Of a stretch of DNA of 64,000 nt, positions 11,353 to 27,683 are shown piece after piece. Source of the stretch: Datisca glomerata. Lineage: Eukaryota > Streptophyta > Magnoliopsida > Cucurbitales > Datiscaceae. Position 1 is the first letter of the stretch; the number at the start of each line of letters is the position of its first letter. The stretch spans positions 1,426,001 to 1,490,000 of the forward strand of contig QANY01013250.1 in assembly GCA_003255025.1 (NCBI GenBank), given 5' to 3'. Made by a program: the position numbers and the translations under genes. Under the pieces are notes generated by a model. That model worked only from the letters and a program-made list of their open reading frames with translations. It was not told where the DNA came from and ran no database searches.

Positions 11353-12787
11353 GAAGGAAATATTTACGTTTTAATCCTTTTGGGTGTTTTTAATTTGATT
11401 AAAGTTTTTGTATTGAAATGGTGTGATTTATGATTTGTAACCTTATTTCCCTTTGTTTTCTCATATATCTATGTCCTAAGCGCTATATTTTCATGATATT
11501 ATTGTATACAAATTTTTAGGATTTGTATTGTTTTTATCCAACGAATTTTGATTAATGAATTTGTTGCTTTCTTTTTATATGTAATCTTCTTCTTCCTTTG
11601 ATGATGCTCTCCATCTTTTAACGGTCCAGATCTGCTAACGTTTTAAAAAATGTTATGATTAAGTCATTAAGATAAGATAGTCAAGTAACATCTCAGCCTA
11701 GAGAGTTTTGATCAATAGGGTGGGGTCTTATAAATTATTGCGGCCACGTCAGCTACCTCATCTAGAAATTTTGGTTTGTGCTCGACATTCTTTTACAATA
11801 ATATCAAATCAATTAGATGACTGTTACAACTAATCATAACTCATTCTGCTATCATATATTTATAAAATTGGACTTGATTGTTTTTCTAATAAATAAAACT
11901 GTAGCAACGAAAAGATAATTTAGTTAAATGATTTTTTTATTTTGAAATAATATTATGTTTAATATCCTGAATGTACTATTCTATCAATCAATTGAAACAA
12001 TGACCGAAATGAAATTGTCTATTATGAATGTGTTTGGTATGAATTAGGGTTCCAACGGAAGATACTGTAGTTTTATGATGTGAAATCGTCCGATCACATT
12101 TAAATGGTTTAAATCGCGTGAAACTTTATTTGAAAATATATATATATATGTATTTTTTATTTTTTACTTTTGATCATAGTCGCCCAGACTTCTTTGGACG
12201 GCTGGAATTGGGCTTCCCCTCTACAGTTCAACTCATGTTTGGTTGAAAAATATTGAAGGGTGTATGATTCAAAACATCTTCAGGTATCCTCTTTTGGAGG
12301 GTATTTAAAACCCTCAAATTTTAGAGGTATTTAATGTCTGACATCTTCTTCACGTGTTATTCATTCTTAAGATATCTATTTTTTGTTCTTTGTTCTCATA
12401 ATCGATGGTATATGGTATATTTAGAAAATAGTAGAAAAATATTTATCATCTCGATATTTTATCATAATATTTTTTAAGATGTTTATCAACACAATAATCT
12501 TTCCGGACATTTTGTTTTTCCACAAATATATTCCAATAATCTTATTCTACAATCCATTTACTCCCATTCTCATACCAAGTGAGCCTATGTGTTGATATAT
12601 ATGTGACAAATTAGACAAGAGAGCATACCTTGTGCACCTCACCTTCGGATAAACCAAGTAAAAGATATGTATTTTCAGCCAAAGCTCCAAAACAACTAAG
12701 AATCTAATCACTAAATCCAAAGACAACATCAATCAGTTTGTATATAAAACTAAGTTGTTTACCCAATTTTTCCAAGTATCAATCAAT
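11353..12787. other. Intergenic DNA upstream of the ceramidase gene
   Basis: AT-rich DNA containing the dehydrin 3' UTR and the ceramidase promoter. A TATATAAA word at 12741-12748 lies about 40 bp upstream of the ceramidase ATG and may be its TATA box, which would leave a very short 5' UTR. No other gene is seen. Confidence 0.45.
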
Positions 12788-15700
12788 ATGCAGCAAAACC
12801 CACTTCTGATAGCACTTTATATTGGCCTCCTTGGCATCTATGGTGTGGTTGAAGTTAGCAATGGAGAGTACTTAATTGGAGTTGGGAGCCATGATATGAC
12901 TGGCCCTGCTTCTGGTGTGAACATGATGGGTTATGCCAATATGGATCAAACCACTTCCGGTATCCATTTTCGTCTTCGAGCTCGGACGTTTATCGTCTCC
13001 GACCATAATATGAGCTCGAGATTTGCATTTGTTAATCTTGATGCTGGGATGGCTTCTCAGCTTGTAACTATTAAAGTGGTTGAGAGATTGAAATTAAGGT
13101 ATGGGAATTTGTATAGTGAAGAAAATGTGGCAATCAGTGGGATTCATACTCATGCTGGACCTGGCGGTTACTTTCAGTATTTGGTTTATTCAATAACTTC
13201 TTTAGGCTTTGTGCAACAGTCATTTGATGCTATTGTGGATGCAGTTGAGCTGAGCATTGTTCAGGCTCATCAAAGCCTCAAACCTGGTTCTATTTTCATC
13301 AACAAAGGTGAGTAATTGTGTGTTTGATTTTCATTTAAGTTGGAATTTTGCGTCTCAAATTTTTTGGTAGTTGATTACGTTTCTAATTTTTGGGAGGTGT
13401 TTTAGGAAATTATATTATGTCATGTTTGGTATTGAAAAGAATCTTATTTAAAAAAAATTTGAGGTTTTTGAAGAGTATACATATGAGGTATTGGTAAAGG
13501 ATACGGTGACTTTGCTTCAAGAGATAACAAGTCTCCAGCCCAATTCGGAAGCGGGTCGATATTTGGTTAACTGACTTTGTGCTCGATATGTGAAATGGGA
13601 GATCCTAATCTGGGTTAAAATGGGTCAATTGTTATGCAACTCAGGACTCGATGTGTGACGTGATCACGTGATAGATTGTTGAGTTGATCCTTAGTAGAGG
13701 CAGCAGTTGCGGTTTCAGGTGCGACTAAATAAAGATCCCCATCTAGGATTGGCGGAGTTGGTAGGAAGTGCGGTTGGTGATAAGCTGATACTAGTTTCAT
13801 TCTTTCTATTAAAAAAAGAGCTCTTCCCTGAACTAGTAAATCAAATATACTAACAATGTAGGCACACTTCGATACAATTTTGTAAACACTACAAGGAACG
13901 GGAAACAAATAAGCATCGGGAAATATATGATTTTTCTTTTACCAAACTTAATTGAGTTAATTCACCTGGACAAGCTATTGCAAAAATCAATCCTGGAAGC
14001 CCAACACCAGAAGAAAATTACATAGAAAATTAGCCATATAAAAGAAGAAAGTTACCTAGAAGGCTAAATGTTGACTTTCTCTTAGCAGACTATCAATTTT
14101 CCCCCCTAATCAGCCTCCAAGAATTCCTCTTCAAGGTTTTCAAAGTTATGGGACTAAAGTATTTAATGTGGCCCAAACTTGTGCAACAAAGATATTAAAC
14201 TCTTGCCTTTGCTTTAAAGTTTCAACCGGATCAAAAAATCATCTCAACGTTTGAAAACAAACTACAACTCCAACATCTTTGATAGTTTCCCCATACCCAT
14301 TGAAGGGGAACACATAAATAAAATAAATGCTCAACATTTTTCTACTCCATCAACACAAAATAAAAAGATAGGACAAGCAGGAACATTCTATCAAAAGACA
14401 TTATTTTTCATGGCCAACTTATTCCTACAAGCTAACTAACAAATCAAGCTACAATTTATACCATAAAATAATTGGATCAAAAAATCATCTCAGAATAAAC
14501 ATTAGAGATACAAAAAATTCCATCTTTAGCTTCAGAACAGAACCACACATCATCGATATCATAATTAGGAGCAAGACACACTACTAATTTCAGATACCTA
14601 AGACCACTGAAAACGTTGCCCATAGAAAAGAGAACATCATAGAATCAATAAAAATTTTAAATGAACTGTGCTGCTTATACCTCTAAAACCTCCTACAACA
14701 TTCGCCAACGTCTTCCTAGCTCAACTCAAAAAATCCATGATTTTAAACATTTGTCGAGAATGGACTATTAGGTTATCAGACCCATAACATAAAACTCTAA
14801 TTATGCACTCCAGCTTATATGAACTATTTTCTAAGATGTAAAATTTAAAGAATCTTCATAAAAAATAAAGAAATTGTATATTTGACAAATTTTAGGTTCT
14901 AAATCAACAAGAACAAATAAATTACCCTAAATGAATCTACAGTTTTGAAACCTTAAATTACCTTCAAAGAGACAGAGAGAGGGACGAGCTCGAGCTCGAG
15001 TTGATAGAGAGGCAGAGAGAGAGTGCTTCGACGGACTTACGAGTTAGAGTATAGAGAAGTTTCGAGAGCCAGATCTGAGATGAGGAGAAACGAGAGAAAC
15101 AGAGAAAAATTAGGGATTCAAAGTGAGAATTGAGTATGTACCTGTAGATCATGGAGGAGCTAGCGGTAGTGGAGCTTGGGGTGGGGGAAGCTTGCGGCGG
15201 AGGAGCTTACGGTGAAAAATCCCGGTGAAGGAGCATAGAGGTTCGCATGTTCACGTCGCCTATTGCAAAGAGAGAAAGAAAGGGAGATCGCGTGGATTTG
15301 GATGAAAGGAAAAATTGGGAATTTTAAAGGTTATTAGCGGCGGATTTTAACAGCCGCCGCCAAATGTATCACTTTTAGCAGCGGTTTTTAAGCAACCGCA
15401 GCTAAAAGTCAAAAAGTAAAACATCAAGCGGTGGTTTTTAAAACCGCCGCTAAAAGTAAAATATTCGACGTCGGTTTTTAAAATCCACCGTCAAATGTCT
15501 TGTTGATTTTTTTTTACTGACAGTTGGAATAACCGTCATCGTAAAACTGCCGGGGAAAATTATTTTTCTTGTAGTGAAATAAGAGATGTCTCTCCCGGTT
15601 CAATTGTCACAATCAATTTTTCTCTTCCTGGTGATGGTGTGAATAGGAGATCCAACATGACTGTATTAAAGCCTTAAGCAATCAGGGTGAACCATACCAG

Positions 15701-18700
15701 TTATACAAGGTGTTGGTGATCATTTTATTAGTGTGAGGATAAAACTCTCCTTATAAACTAGCCTTTTGGGGCTAAGAAAATCCTATATCACCCAAAAATA
15801 GACATCCATAGTGAGGACATCATCAAACTGGGAATAGTGCTCAGGGATAACTCATGTTATTGAGGCTTTGACAAAAGATTTCAATTTCAACCATACCCGA
15901 GTGACTTAAAAAGTGGTTTTTTCTTCGATCCTATATTGATCCACGACATCATTAGTAACCTTTGTGGATATCTCACAGGTCATACTGAAGATGATTTTCA
16001 AGTTAGTGGGTTATCTCTAGTTCAATTGAGGAGTGATGAATTTTATCTAAACTAGTGGTTGCCAAATATAGTGATGACATTGACCACGCACGTCATTGAT
16101 GTATGTTTTATGATTTAGTGCATTGAGTTTAGTTTTGAGTGTAATAAGATTTAGGCTAAGTGAATATGTCGCTTTGTGATATGTAATGAATTGATATATG
16201 AGATAAAACATAGATGATGTGAGTTAGTCGAACAATATAAAAAAATCATTTTCTAATTTTTTTTTTACGTTTGTTTTATAAAATATTATTATTTTCTATC
16301 TCACTTATTTTCTTCTTTTGGTAGGGGAGGTGACAAACGCTGGGATAAATAGGAGCCCGAGTGCTTATCTGCTAAACCCAGAAGACGAGAGAGCTCGATA
16401 TGCATCCAACGTCGACACAGAAATGACACTTTTGAAGTTTGTTGATACAGAAAGTGGAAAAGGCATTGGAGCATTTAGTTGGTTTGCAACACATGGTACA
16501 TCGATGAGCAGGAACAACAAGCTCATGAGCGGTGATAACAAAGGCGCTGCTGCTAGATTCTTTGAGGATTGGTTCACTACCTCTACTTCTAAATCTCCCT
16601 CTTTATCGCCCAACACATCCAGTAAGTTTTTCTTTCTCACACCTTTAGAATGTAATATTTATGGAAAATTATTTTAATCTCTCTTCTAGTTTACTTAATT
16701 GTTATGTGCACCCTCTTTAGTTTAGAAAACGACTTGTAACTCTCATAACTTAAAGATTTTATCGGCATAAACTCAAAGACATTTTTTTCAAAATAACGTC
16801 GTTAAAATATATTTTAATATCAAAATCATCTTTACATTTTTTTCCATTCGTGAGTGCTATAACGTGAAACCATCTTCTCCTAGACTATCTTAGTCTAAAC
16901 TATATAGTTCATGTCGAGTTTCATGCGTTGATTTCAAAAAGTAGTTGCTGAGTTTAGGCAATAAGGGTTTTCTTGTATTATAATAAGTCAAATTTAATTA
17001 AATGGGTTTTGTCATTTTCTAAACTAGGGAGAATGTCCGTGTAATCTAAATAATTTAAATGGAAGTATGGAAAATTTTCTCTAATTTTTAAAAGTTTGTT
17101 CTCTGGTACATAGTATTTATCCAACAGAAAAATGTTACATCGATAGCATAAATCAATGTATGACGATACAAATTTGTAGATTTGATTTTAAACTCAAATT
17201 ATTAGATAAATTATTACATAACAACAAAAAATGGTATCACTGTGTGGTGCCGAGATAGACAAATCCATTACTAAAACTCGGATTAAAAATCCTACTGTCT
17301 TGTATGTGTTTCAGATATTAACACATTGATAGAGAAAGCACAGACAATTAAAGCCACAGGAGGAAAGGCATGCAGTAAAAGCAGCAGCCAAGGATTTAAA
17401 GTGAGGAAGAACAATGGCTCCTTATTTGTTGGAGCCTTTTGCCAATCAAATGTCGGAGATGTTACTCCCAATGTTCTTGGAGCATTTTGTACTGATTCTG
17501 GAAACCCTTGTGACTTCAATCATTCCTCCTGCCATGGCAATGATCTTCTTTGCCTCGGCCGAGGACCTGGGTACGTATATGTACTTTCACTTATTAATCT
17601 AATATCGTCGCTCAATATGAGTAGTATGAGATTACATGTAAGGTAACTCGAACCTGTAATAACATAAAAGTTTTTATTCACATCGAAAGTTGAGACGAGA
17701 ACTTAATTACCATATGAGTGGCTTCGTTTTGTTGAGACTAGTAGTAGTCTACATGCATTTTACGTTATTTTTTGGATTCAACTAAATACATACATGAACG
17801 TCTATTGTCTCTGATCATGTCATAAATTGAAAATAATAGTATTTTTTTTATTCTTAAATCTTCATCTCAACCAATTGCACTTGACAAAAAAGGGTAGTCT
17901 TGAAATAGTTGAATTATACTTCAAATTAACGCGTTAATAAAATAATTCTCAAATCAAGTGATCGTTAATGTATTAGTCAAAGAGAGCAATTTTGTTGGTC
18001 ACCAACTCGTGTTAAGTTGAAAACTGAGCTTTCAAATTTATATTTACATTGCACTTTAGAACTAATGAAATATATTAGATATACTTTATATAGAAGATAC
18101 GTTGAATCATAAATCACGTCTCTTAAATTTAAATATGAAAATTTAACAGATGGATATAATGTGCACGTGAAAAATCGTGTCAAACTAATTGTATCAAATT
18201 ATACTCAGATGATTTTCATTTTATGTGATTTGTAACACATTATAGATTATAGATTATCCGCTATCGATAAAGGGGATTGTGATTGTGAGCAACAGGTACC
18301 CAGATGAAATATTAAGCACAAAGATCATTGGGGAGAGACAGTTCCAGAAGGCCTCTGATCTATTCACATCTGCAACAGAGCAAATAACAGGGAGAGTTGA
18401 TTATCGCCATGTGTACCTGAATTTTACTGATATTAAGGTAGAGTTAGATGGAAATAATACTGTCAGGACTTGTCCAGCAGCCCTTGGTCCTGGTTTCGCT
18501 GCTGGCACTACTGATGGTCCTGGTGCCTTCGGTTTTCAACAAGGTGATACAGAGGTGATCAAACTTCATTTTTTGTTTTTTTTTCTCTCACAACGGCTTA
18601 ATCTTTGAATGATATGAAAGTGAAGACAACTCCGGTGGTAAATTCAACCGGCTTTGGATCAACAGTGTGACTAACTAAAGTATTTTCAGATCAACAAGAT

Positions 18701-19878
18701 GTGGAAACAACTGAGAGATACATTGAAGAAACCAAGCCAATATCAAGTAGACTGCCAGAAACCCAAGACGGTTTTACTCGACACGGGCGAGATGTTCGTA
18801 CCTTATGCCTGGGCGGTACGACCGTCTTTGATTTTCATTTTTATAGAACAAAAAAGCTGGCTATTGTAAGCTTTCTTCAAATTTTCCAACTTTCTAACTG
18901 CTAGTTTCTGTGAGTTTAAGTACAGCCAGCAATTCTTCCAATTCAAATCCTGAGGTTAGGAAAACTGGTCATACTTTCTGTACCTGGAGGTTTGTTTTCT
19001 TTCATTTTAAACTACACAAGATTACCATCTTAAACTATATCAGATCTACCTCTGATCCTTGTACATCCCAGAATTCACAACAATGGCCGGTAGAAGACTA
19101 AGGGAGGCAGTAAAGGAGACGTTAATACGCAACGGTAACGGAGAATTTGATGAGGAGACTCACATCGTTATAGCAGGACTCACAAATACGTACTCTCAAT
19201 ACGTTGCAACTGTTGAAGAATACGAGCAACAACGATACGAAGTACGCGTTTTCCATACTTCTTTTTTGGATTTTCACTATATGCGATCAACAACTTTCTA
19301 ATGCTAAAAGGAAATGGCAGGCTGCTTCAACCCTTTATGGACCTCATACGTTAACAGCATACATTCAGGAGTTCAATGAACTAGCAAAGGCTATGTCAAA
19401 AGGTGAACAAGTGATTAAAATTATACCTTCACCACCTGATCTCTCGTCCGTTCAACTCAGACTCTTGCTTGACCCTTTCGGAGACTCACCTCCAACCGGC
19501 ATTAACTTTGGCGACATTCAACAAGACATTACCCAACCAAAAAATGGCTCATTCAAAAAGGGAGATAGGCCAAGTGCTACATTTTGGAGTGCAAACCCAA
19601 GATATGACTTATTGACAGAAGGAACATATGCAGTGGTAGAATTGCTTGTTCAGACAGGACAATGGATATCGGCTTATGATGATGATGACTTCTGCTTGTA
19701 TTTCAAGTGGAAATTAGATAACAGTAGTTTGTTTGGGTTAGCAACTATTGAATGGGAAATACCAATGGAAGCTAGTTCTGGAGTGCATAGGCTAAGGCAT
19801 TTTGGGTCATCAAGGAAGACAAAGGACTCACCTAACTTATACTTCACTGGTGCTTCAAGTGCTTTTGCAGTGTCATAG
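12788..19878 (+). CDS. Neutral ceramidase with altered active-site motif
   Basis: Eight exons (12788-13307, 16325-16621, 17315-17570, 18296-18554, 18690-18815, 18926-18989, 19072-19241, 19321-19878) join in frame into 749 residues, the family's usual length. Neutral ceramidase splits ceramide into sphingosine and a fatty acid in secretory or outer membranes; the N-terminus looks like a signal peptide. Zinc ligands are visible: H120/H122 in GIHTHAGPGG, H230 in ATHGTSMS, E508 in GEFTTMAG and the NTYSQY tyrosine. The family motif GDVSPN, whose Ser is the nucleophile, reads GDVTPN here (T323), and the usual preceding NC reads NV. The protein may be inactive or altered. The C-terminal immunoglobulin-like domain is complete. 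Intron 1 (3.0 kb) carries a CACTA transposon. ATG 12788 is chosen because only TTG lies upstream in frame. Confidence 0.93.
13887..15576. mobile_element. Non-autonomous CACTA (En/Spm) transposon in ceramidase intron 1
   Basis: The left end reads CACTACAAGGAAC and the right end TTTTTCTTGTAGTG, giving inverted ends with nine matching bases, typical of CACTA elements. The 3-bp AAA on each side (13884-13886 and 15577-15579) is the expected target duplication. Near the right end (15335-15540) GC-rich subterminal palindromes recur, such as GGCGGTTTTTAAAACCGCCGC and variants, a hallmark of this superfamily. No transposase is recognised in the 1.69 kb, so it would need a partner element to move. Confidence 0.88.
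15577..16324. other. Remainder of ceramidase intron 1
   Basis: No coding similarity or element ends seen. The 3' intron border (TTGGTAG before 16325) gives the correct frame into exon 2. Confidence 0.5.
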
Positions 19879-19956
19879 AGAAAAAGTTATACTTTATCCT
19901 CTCAATGTAAAATAAAAACAGTGCTGAGTGTTAAGATAAATACATAAAGGTTTTGC

Positions 19957-22955
<2,999 letters not shown>

Positions 22956-23599
22956 GATGAGCTCCACTCACGGTAGCTGGCTTTGAGTTCAGGTAAAAGA
23001 AAATGTGAAAGAAAGGTTGTTGCCTTGTTGGACGGATATGGTAGGTGAATCTACTATGAAAATGGTTATCGGTCTTGACTTGTTGGTAGGTGATCCCAAA
23101 ATGAGAAGAAAACAAACAAAATTGAGACTGACTCGAGTAGCTTATAGTAGACTGATTCGAGTGGCTTATAGTAATTTCCACCATGCATTGTGTGCATGTG
23201 GACGTAGTGTGCGGTTGGCATCAAACTTGCCATGATTACTTTGACTTAATTATCTGTTAAATGACAAAAAAGTGATAAAAAAGCAAAAGCAAAAGAAATA
23301 ACAAAATTAATGAATTTGACTTGCTTTTTCTCGACTCGTTTGGATTGTACAAAACTCATCATATCTGCTCCAATAGGAATGATTCATGTCCTATGAGTAT
23401 ATCACCAATAATTTTATACCGATTAAATTATAAATTAAGTCTTGATTGATCAAGTGATGTTTTATATTTTTATTAGATGATATTTTATCATTCATTAATT
23501 GTATTTATAAAATTAACATATAAATAATTAACGTCTCACTTGATTAATTGAAAATTTAATATTTAACTTGATTATTATAGAAGGGTTAATATCAATCTC
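22956..23599. other. Promoter side of the alcohol dehydrogenase-like gene
   Basis: Contains the 5' UTR and promoter of the minus-strand dehydrogenase. A short duplication (GACTCGAGTAGCTTATAGTA, twice near 23130-23173) is visible. No TATA box stands out. Past about 23600 the DNA becomes retrotransposon. Confidence 0.45.
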
Positions 23600-23799
23600 C
23601 CGATTCTTCCTCCTTTTTATATGATGACAAACCATTAAGACGACAATGTATTTAATCAAATAAATTTAATTTACTTCATCTAAATCTGTGCTTATCTATC
23701 AAGACCAAAACATAACTTTTAAGCATATTCTATTTTCTCCCCCTTTATTATCATAAAAAAGAATAAATCACTAATGAGAAAAAAATACTTTTATCTTGG

Positions 23800-25795
23800 C
23801 ATGGTAAGTAGAAAAATGATTAACTAATATCTCAAATGCCCAAGGCAATCCTATTTTTACAAAAACTTTTACCATTGAATGATTTTGTGAAAATATTTGC
23901 AAGTTGATTTGTAGTGTCTACAAATTCTAGTGAAATATCCACTTTTTGCACGTGATCTCGAATAAGATTTATATGTTTAGTACGAGAATGCAAAATAGAG
24001 TTTTGAAAACATTAATTACGCTAGTATTATCACATCTAATAGGAACATTTTTAAACATCAACAAAAATCTTTTAGAGTTTAGTTCATCCACAAAATTTGA
24101 GCACAACAAACTACCAGTAGAAATATATTCGGCTTCCACGGTTGATATTGTTACTGAATTTTACTTTTTGCTAAACCAAGAAACAAGTGAGTAACATAAA
24201 AATTGACATGTAAGTATTTTTTCTATCGGTTAAGCTCTCAGTAAAATCTGAATTAGAATACTCAACTAAATCAAGATTATCACATTTGGATACCAAAAGC
24301 CAAATTTAGTTGTTCTATGTAAATATTTTTAAAAAAATTAATAGCTTGTAAATGTGATTCTTTCGGATAAGTTTGAAAAGAAGCACATAAACATACACTA
24401 AACGTGATATCGGGTCTACTAGCAGTTAAATAAAATAGAGATCCAACCATACCTTGACATTTCTTTATATCGACGTCTTTACATTTCTCATCATTGTCTA
24501 GCTTTATGGTGGTACTCATGAGAGTACTACTAGCCTTCACATTTTTTATGTCAAATTTCTTGAGCAAATCATTTATATATTTTTATTAGTTTATGAAGAT
24601 CACATCCTTCATATGCTTGATTTGTAGTCCAATGAAGAAGTTGTATTCTCTCATCATGCTCATTTCAAACTCTTTACTCATAGAGTTTGCAAAATTCTTT
24701 CACAAAGATTCGTTAGTGGCACCAAAAATTATATCATCTACATGTATTTGGACAATTAAGATATCATTGCCTTTTGATTCTACGAAGATGGTGTTATCTA
24801 TCTTGCTCATGTTAAATCCATCATCGATAAGAATTTACTTAGCCTTTCATACCAAGTTCTAGGAGCTTGTTTTAGTCCATAGAGAGCCTTTTAAGTTTTA
24901 TACACGCGATTTGAAAAATTCAAACTTTGAAAAGCTGGGAGGTTGTTCTACATAAACTTCCTCCATAATATATCAATTTAAAAAGGCACTTTTGACATCC
25001 ATTTAATATAAAATAAAATTTTTGAAACATTTAAAGGTTGAAAATGGTCTTATTGACTCAAGTTTAGCAACGGGAGGGAAAGTTTCATCATAATATGTAC
25101 CTTCTACTTGATTATATTCTTGTACCACTAATCTATCTTTATTTTTAGTAACAATATCATTTTCATCTACTTTATTTTTAAATACCCACTTAGTACCAAT
25201 TATCGAGTGATTAAAGGGTCTAGAAACAAATTCATATACATTACTTCTTTCAAATTGATTAAGTTTTTCTTGCATGGAAACAATCTAATACTCATCTTTT
25301 TCGACATTTATAAAAGATTTAGGCTCAAGTTGAGAAATAAAAGCAACTACCAATACTATGAAGCGTAGGGCGGGTCTCTACCCTTTTTGATATGTCTCAC
25401 ACTAAGAGCTCCTTTGGATGATCTTTTACAAACTTACATTCTTTTGGAAGTTGGTTGTGATCTTGTACTTTGACATGTTTTTGGAGAGAGTTACTTGATC
25501 TTTCATTAGTATTGATATCAACCCCTTCTACCTTTCTAATAATTTCATCATCTTGATCATAAAAGTTATTAGAGGTCATAGATTCATCAAAGACAACATG
25601 CATGGATTCTTCAATAACTAATATTCTTCTATTATAAACTCTACATGTTTTGCTAGAAGTGGAATATCCTAAAAGGATTCCTAAGCCGGTTTTAGAATCG
25701 AACTTACTGAGGTTGTCTTTATTGTTTAAAATAAAACATTTACACCCAAAAATTTTAAAATAACTAATATTAGGAATTTTGTTATTCAATATTAG
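23800..25795 (-). pseudogene. Copia-1 integrase C-terminus, reverse transcriptase and RNase H remnant
   Basis: Minus-strand fragments in copia order: GCKCFILNN and FDSKTGLGILLGYS (25789-25397, integrase C-terminal part), GTKWVFKNKVDENDIV (25275-25003, start of reverse transcriptase), GSLFYLTASRPDITFSV (24567-24280, end of reverse transcriptase) and STVEAEYIS (about 24150, RNase H). The frame is broken many times. The polyprotein would normally be one frame making the enzymes for cytoplasmic reverse transcription and integration. It is not functional. Confidence 0.85.
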
Positions 25796-25806
25796 TTATT
25801 TCAAAG

Positions 25807-27678
25807 TGTTGGATCGGGTTTTAGTTTTAGAATAAAATTAATGAACGACGAACAGTTCGTGGGCGGAATATAAAAAAAGTTTAAAATAAATATTTAATCG
25901 AATTAAATATAAAATCAGTCAATGATCATACATATTCAGATAAACATATTGAAAAAAGATAGAAACAAATTATACTTTTTCTTGTATTGGAGAAATTCTG
26001 ATTTTGCGGGATCCAATTATTTGTCTTGTATTCTTCATTCTTAAGATTCAAAGAACTTCAATTGATCTTCACACCAACAACTACATGTAGGATTCAGAAA
26101 TATATGTCTCACAAGGATATTATTAGGAATAGAGTGTGCGGTCTATAAACAACTGAGAAAGAAAAAATATTTTTTTTCTTCTTCCTCTAATAGTTTTCGG
26201 CGGTAACTATATGGTGGGAGAAACTATTTTTTGTTCTGAATAATCACACACTATGATTAGGGTTAGGGATACAACCCTAATGCAATCCCTTATATAATAA
26301 TTACAGAATTTACACGTATACCCCTATATGTTAAATTACCGAACTTCATCTCTATGTGCATTGCTACCTGTGATTTTTACATCTCTCCTAAAGTTAAAAC
26401 TGTGTCCAAATTCATCAATTCAAATTGATAAATTAAATTGATCTCTATCAATTAATTAATTAATTTTATTTATTAATTATCCAATAATTAACAAATAATA
26501 AATTAATTAATTTGAACATTAATTTTGGTCTTCACTAATTTAGTGAGACACTCATATCATATGGTTTGGGAAAGTGTACATTGGTCCAAAACACATTTTT
26601 GGTCTAACTGACGTTGTTTCTCATTCATTTCCTTATTAGCTACTCCTAAAACCGAATGACTCATGAATAAAGCTATGAGATTCAAATACCCGGCTAATTT
26701 ATCTTCATAAATTCACAACCTATTTAATCTCGATATCGTACAACCCCACTATATGTCCGATGCCGAATCAACTCTCGATTCATGCGCGCTACATTTTCTA
26801 TTAGTGCAAATAAACATTTTCATTTCACGGTCCACATGATATTTTATGATGTCACCGTTCGTGAATATCAGTAACAAGAGCGGGACATAAAATTATCATT
26901 TTACCCCTCTAGTTATTATTTCTATAACTCATTTATTGACTGTGAATAAGAAAAATATAACAGTGAAGTGTCAGGTACAGTTCACCACGTCTTATTCAAT
27001 GATTCATTTCATCGAGTATCTGGTCAGGTTTATTTATTCACACACTCATCAATAAAGCATAAGGTGATATTGTTGCTTTTGCAATCTCATCACGAATTTC
27101 ATATCTGTGAATCTTGTAACTCCGGCATAGTTGAATCAGGATCTCAACGGTCAATTTTGTCTGGCAAGTCGAACTCACTACTTTGGTGAATCAAAGATCG
27201 CAAGTAATTAAGTCAAATTGTATAATTACCTCAGGATTAAGGTAAACATGTAAATACCCTTAAGATGTAATAATTAGATTTAGAACTAGATAAATGAATT
27301 TGCTCTACATTAATTTCTTACTGGTCTATTCAACTTGTTCCATAACATGTCTAGGTCAAGCGTTAGAGTCTCCACTCCCATGCCCCAAGATCGGCATCTT
27401 TTGATTCAACCTAACAATTATAATTGGACTGGATTATCCAGTCGATCATAAGACTGGGAATAATATTTTGAATTATCTCATAAGAATTTTTCTGGAAGAC
27501 GCTCAGTCTTTACTCTTATTACGTTGATAATAGTTTCAAGACTTAAGTAAATTATAAATACACTTTAATTAAAAAAATTTCAATTATCCATTAAATTCAG
27601 TAATACATAAATGTCAAAGAAATAATTAAATATTCATAAATAGTTATTACATTCTACTTTATGGACATAATTCCAACA
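25807..27678 (-). mobile_element. Solo LTR (1872 bp) of the Copia-4 family
   Basis: It starts TGTTGGATCGGG and ends ATAATTCCAACA, with an exact 5-bp target duplication CAAAG (25802-25806 and 27679-27683). It lacks internal sequence, so it is the product of recombination between two LTRs. Read on the minus strand it matches the Copia-4 LTR (61365-63248) from its first bases (ATTATGTCCATAAAGT) to its last (CCCGATCCAACA). It sits in the Copia-1 integrase and is therefore younger than Copia-1. Confidence 0.92.
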
Positions 27679-27683
27679 CAAAG

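Noticed and set aside
12755..12787. Extended ceramidase N-terminus upstream of the ATG at 12788
   Set aside because: The upstream in-frame start would be TTG; the ATG at 12788 gives a standard signal peptide.
13495..13640. Coding-looking stretch in ceramidase intron 1 (reads like TVTLLQEITSLQPNSEAG)
   Set aside because: Too short, stops soon after, no recognised family, and inside an intron whose exon borders already restore the ceramidase frame.
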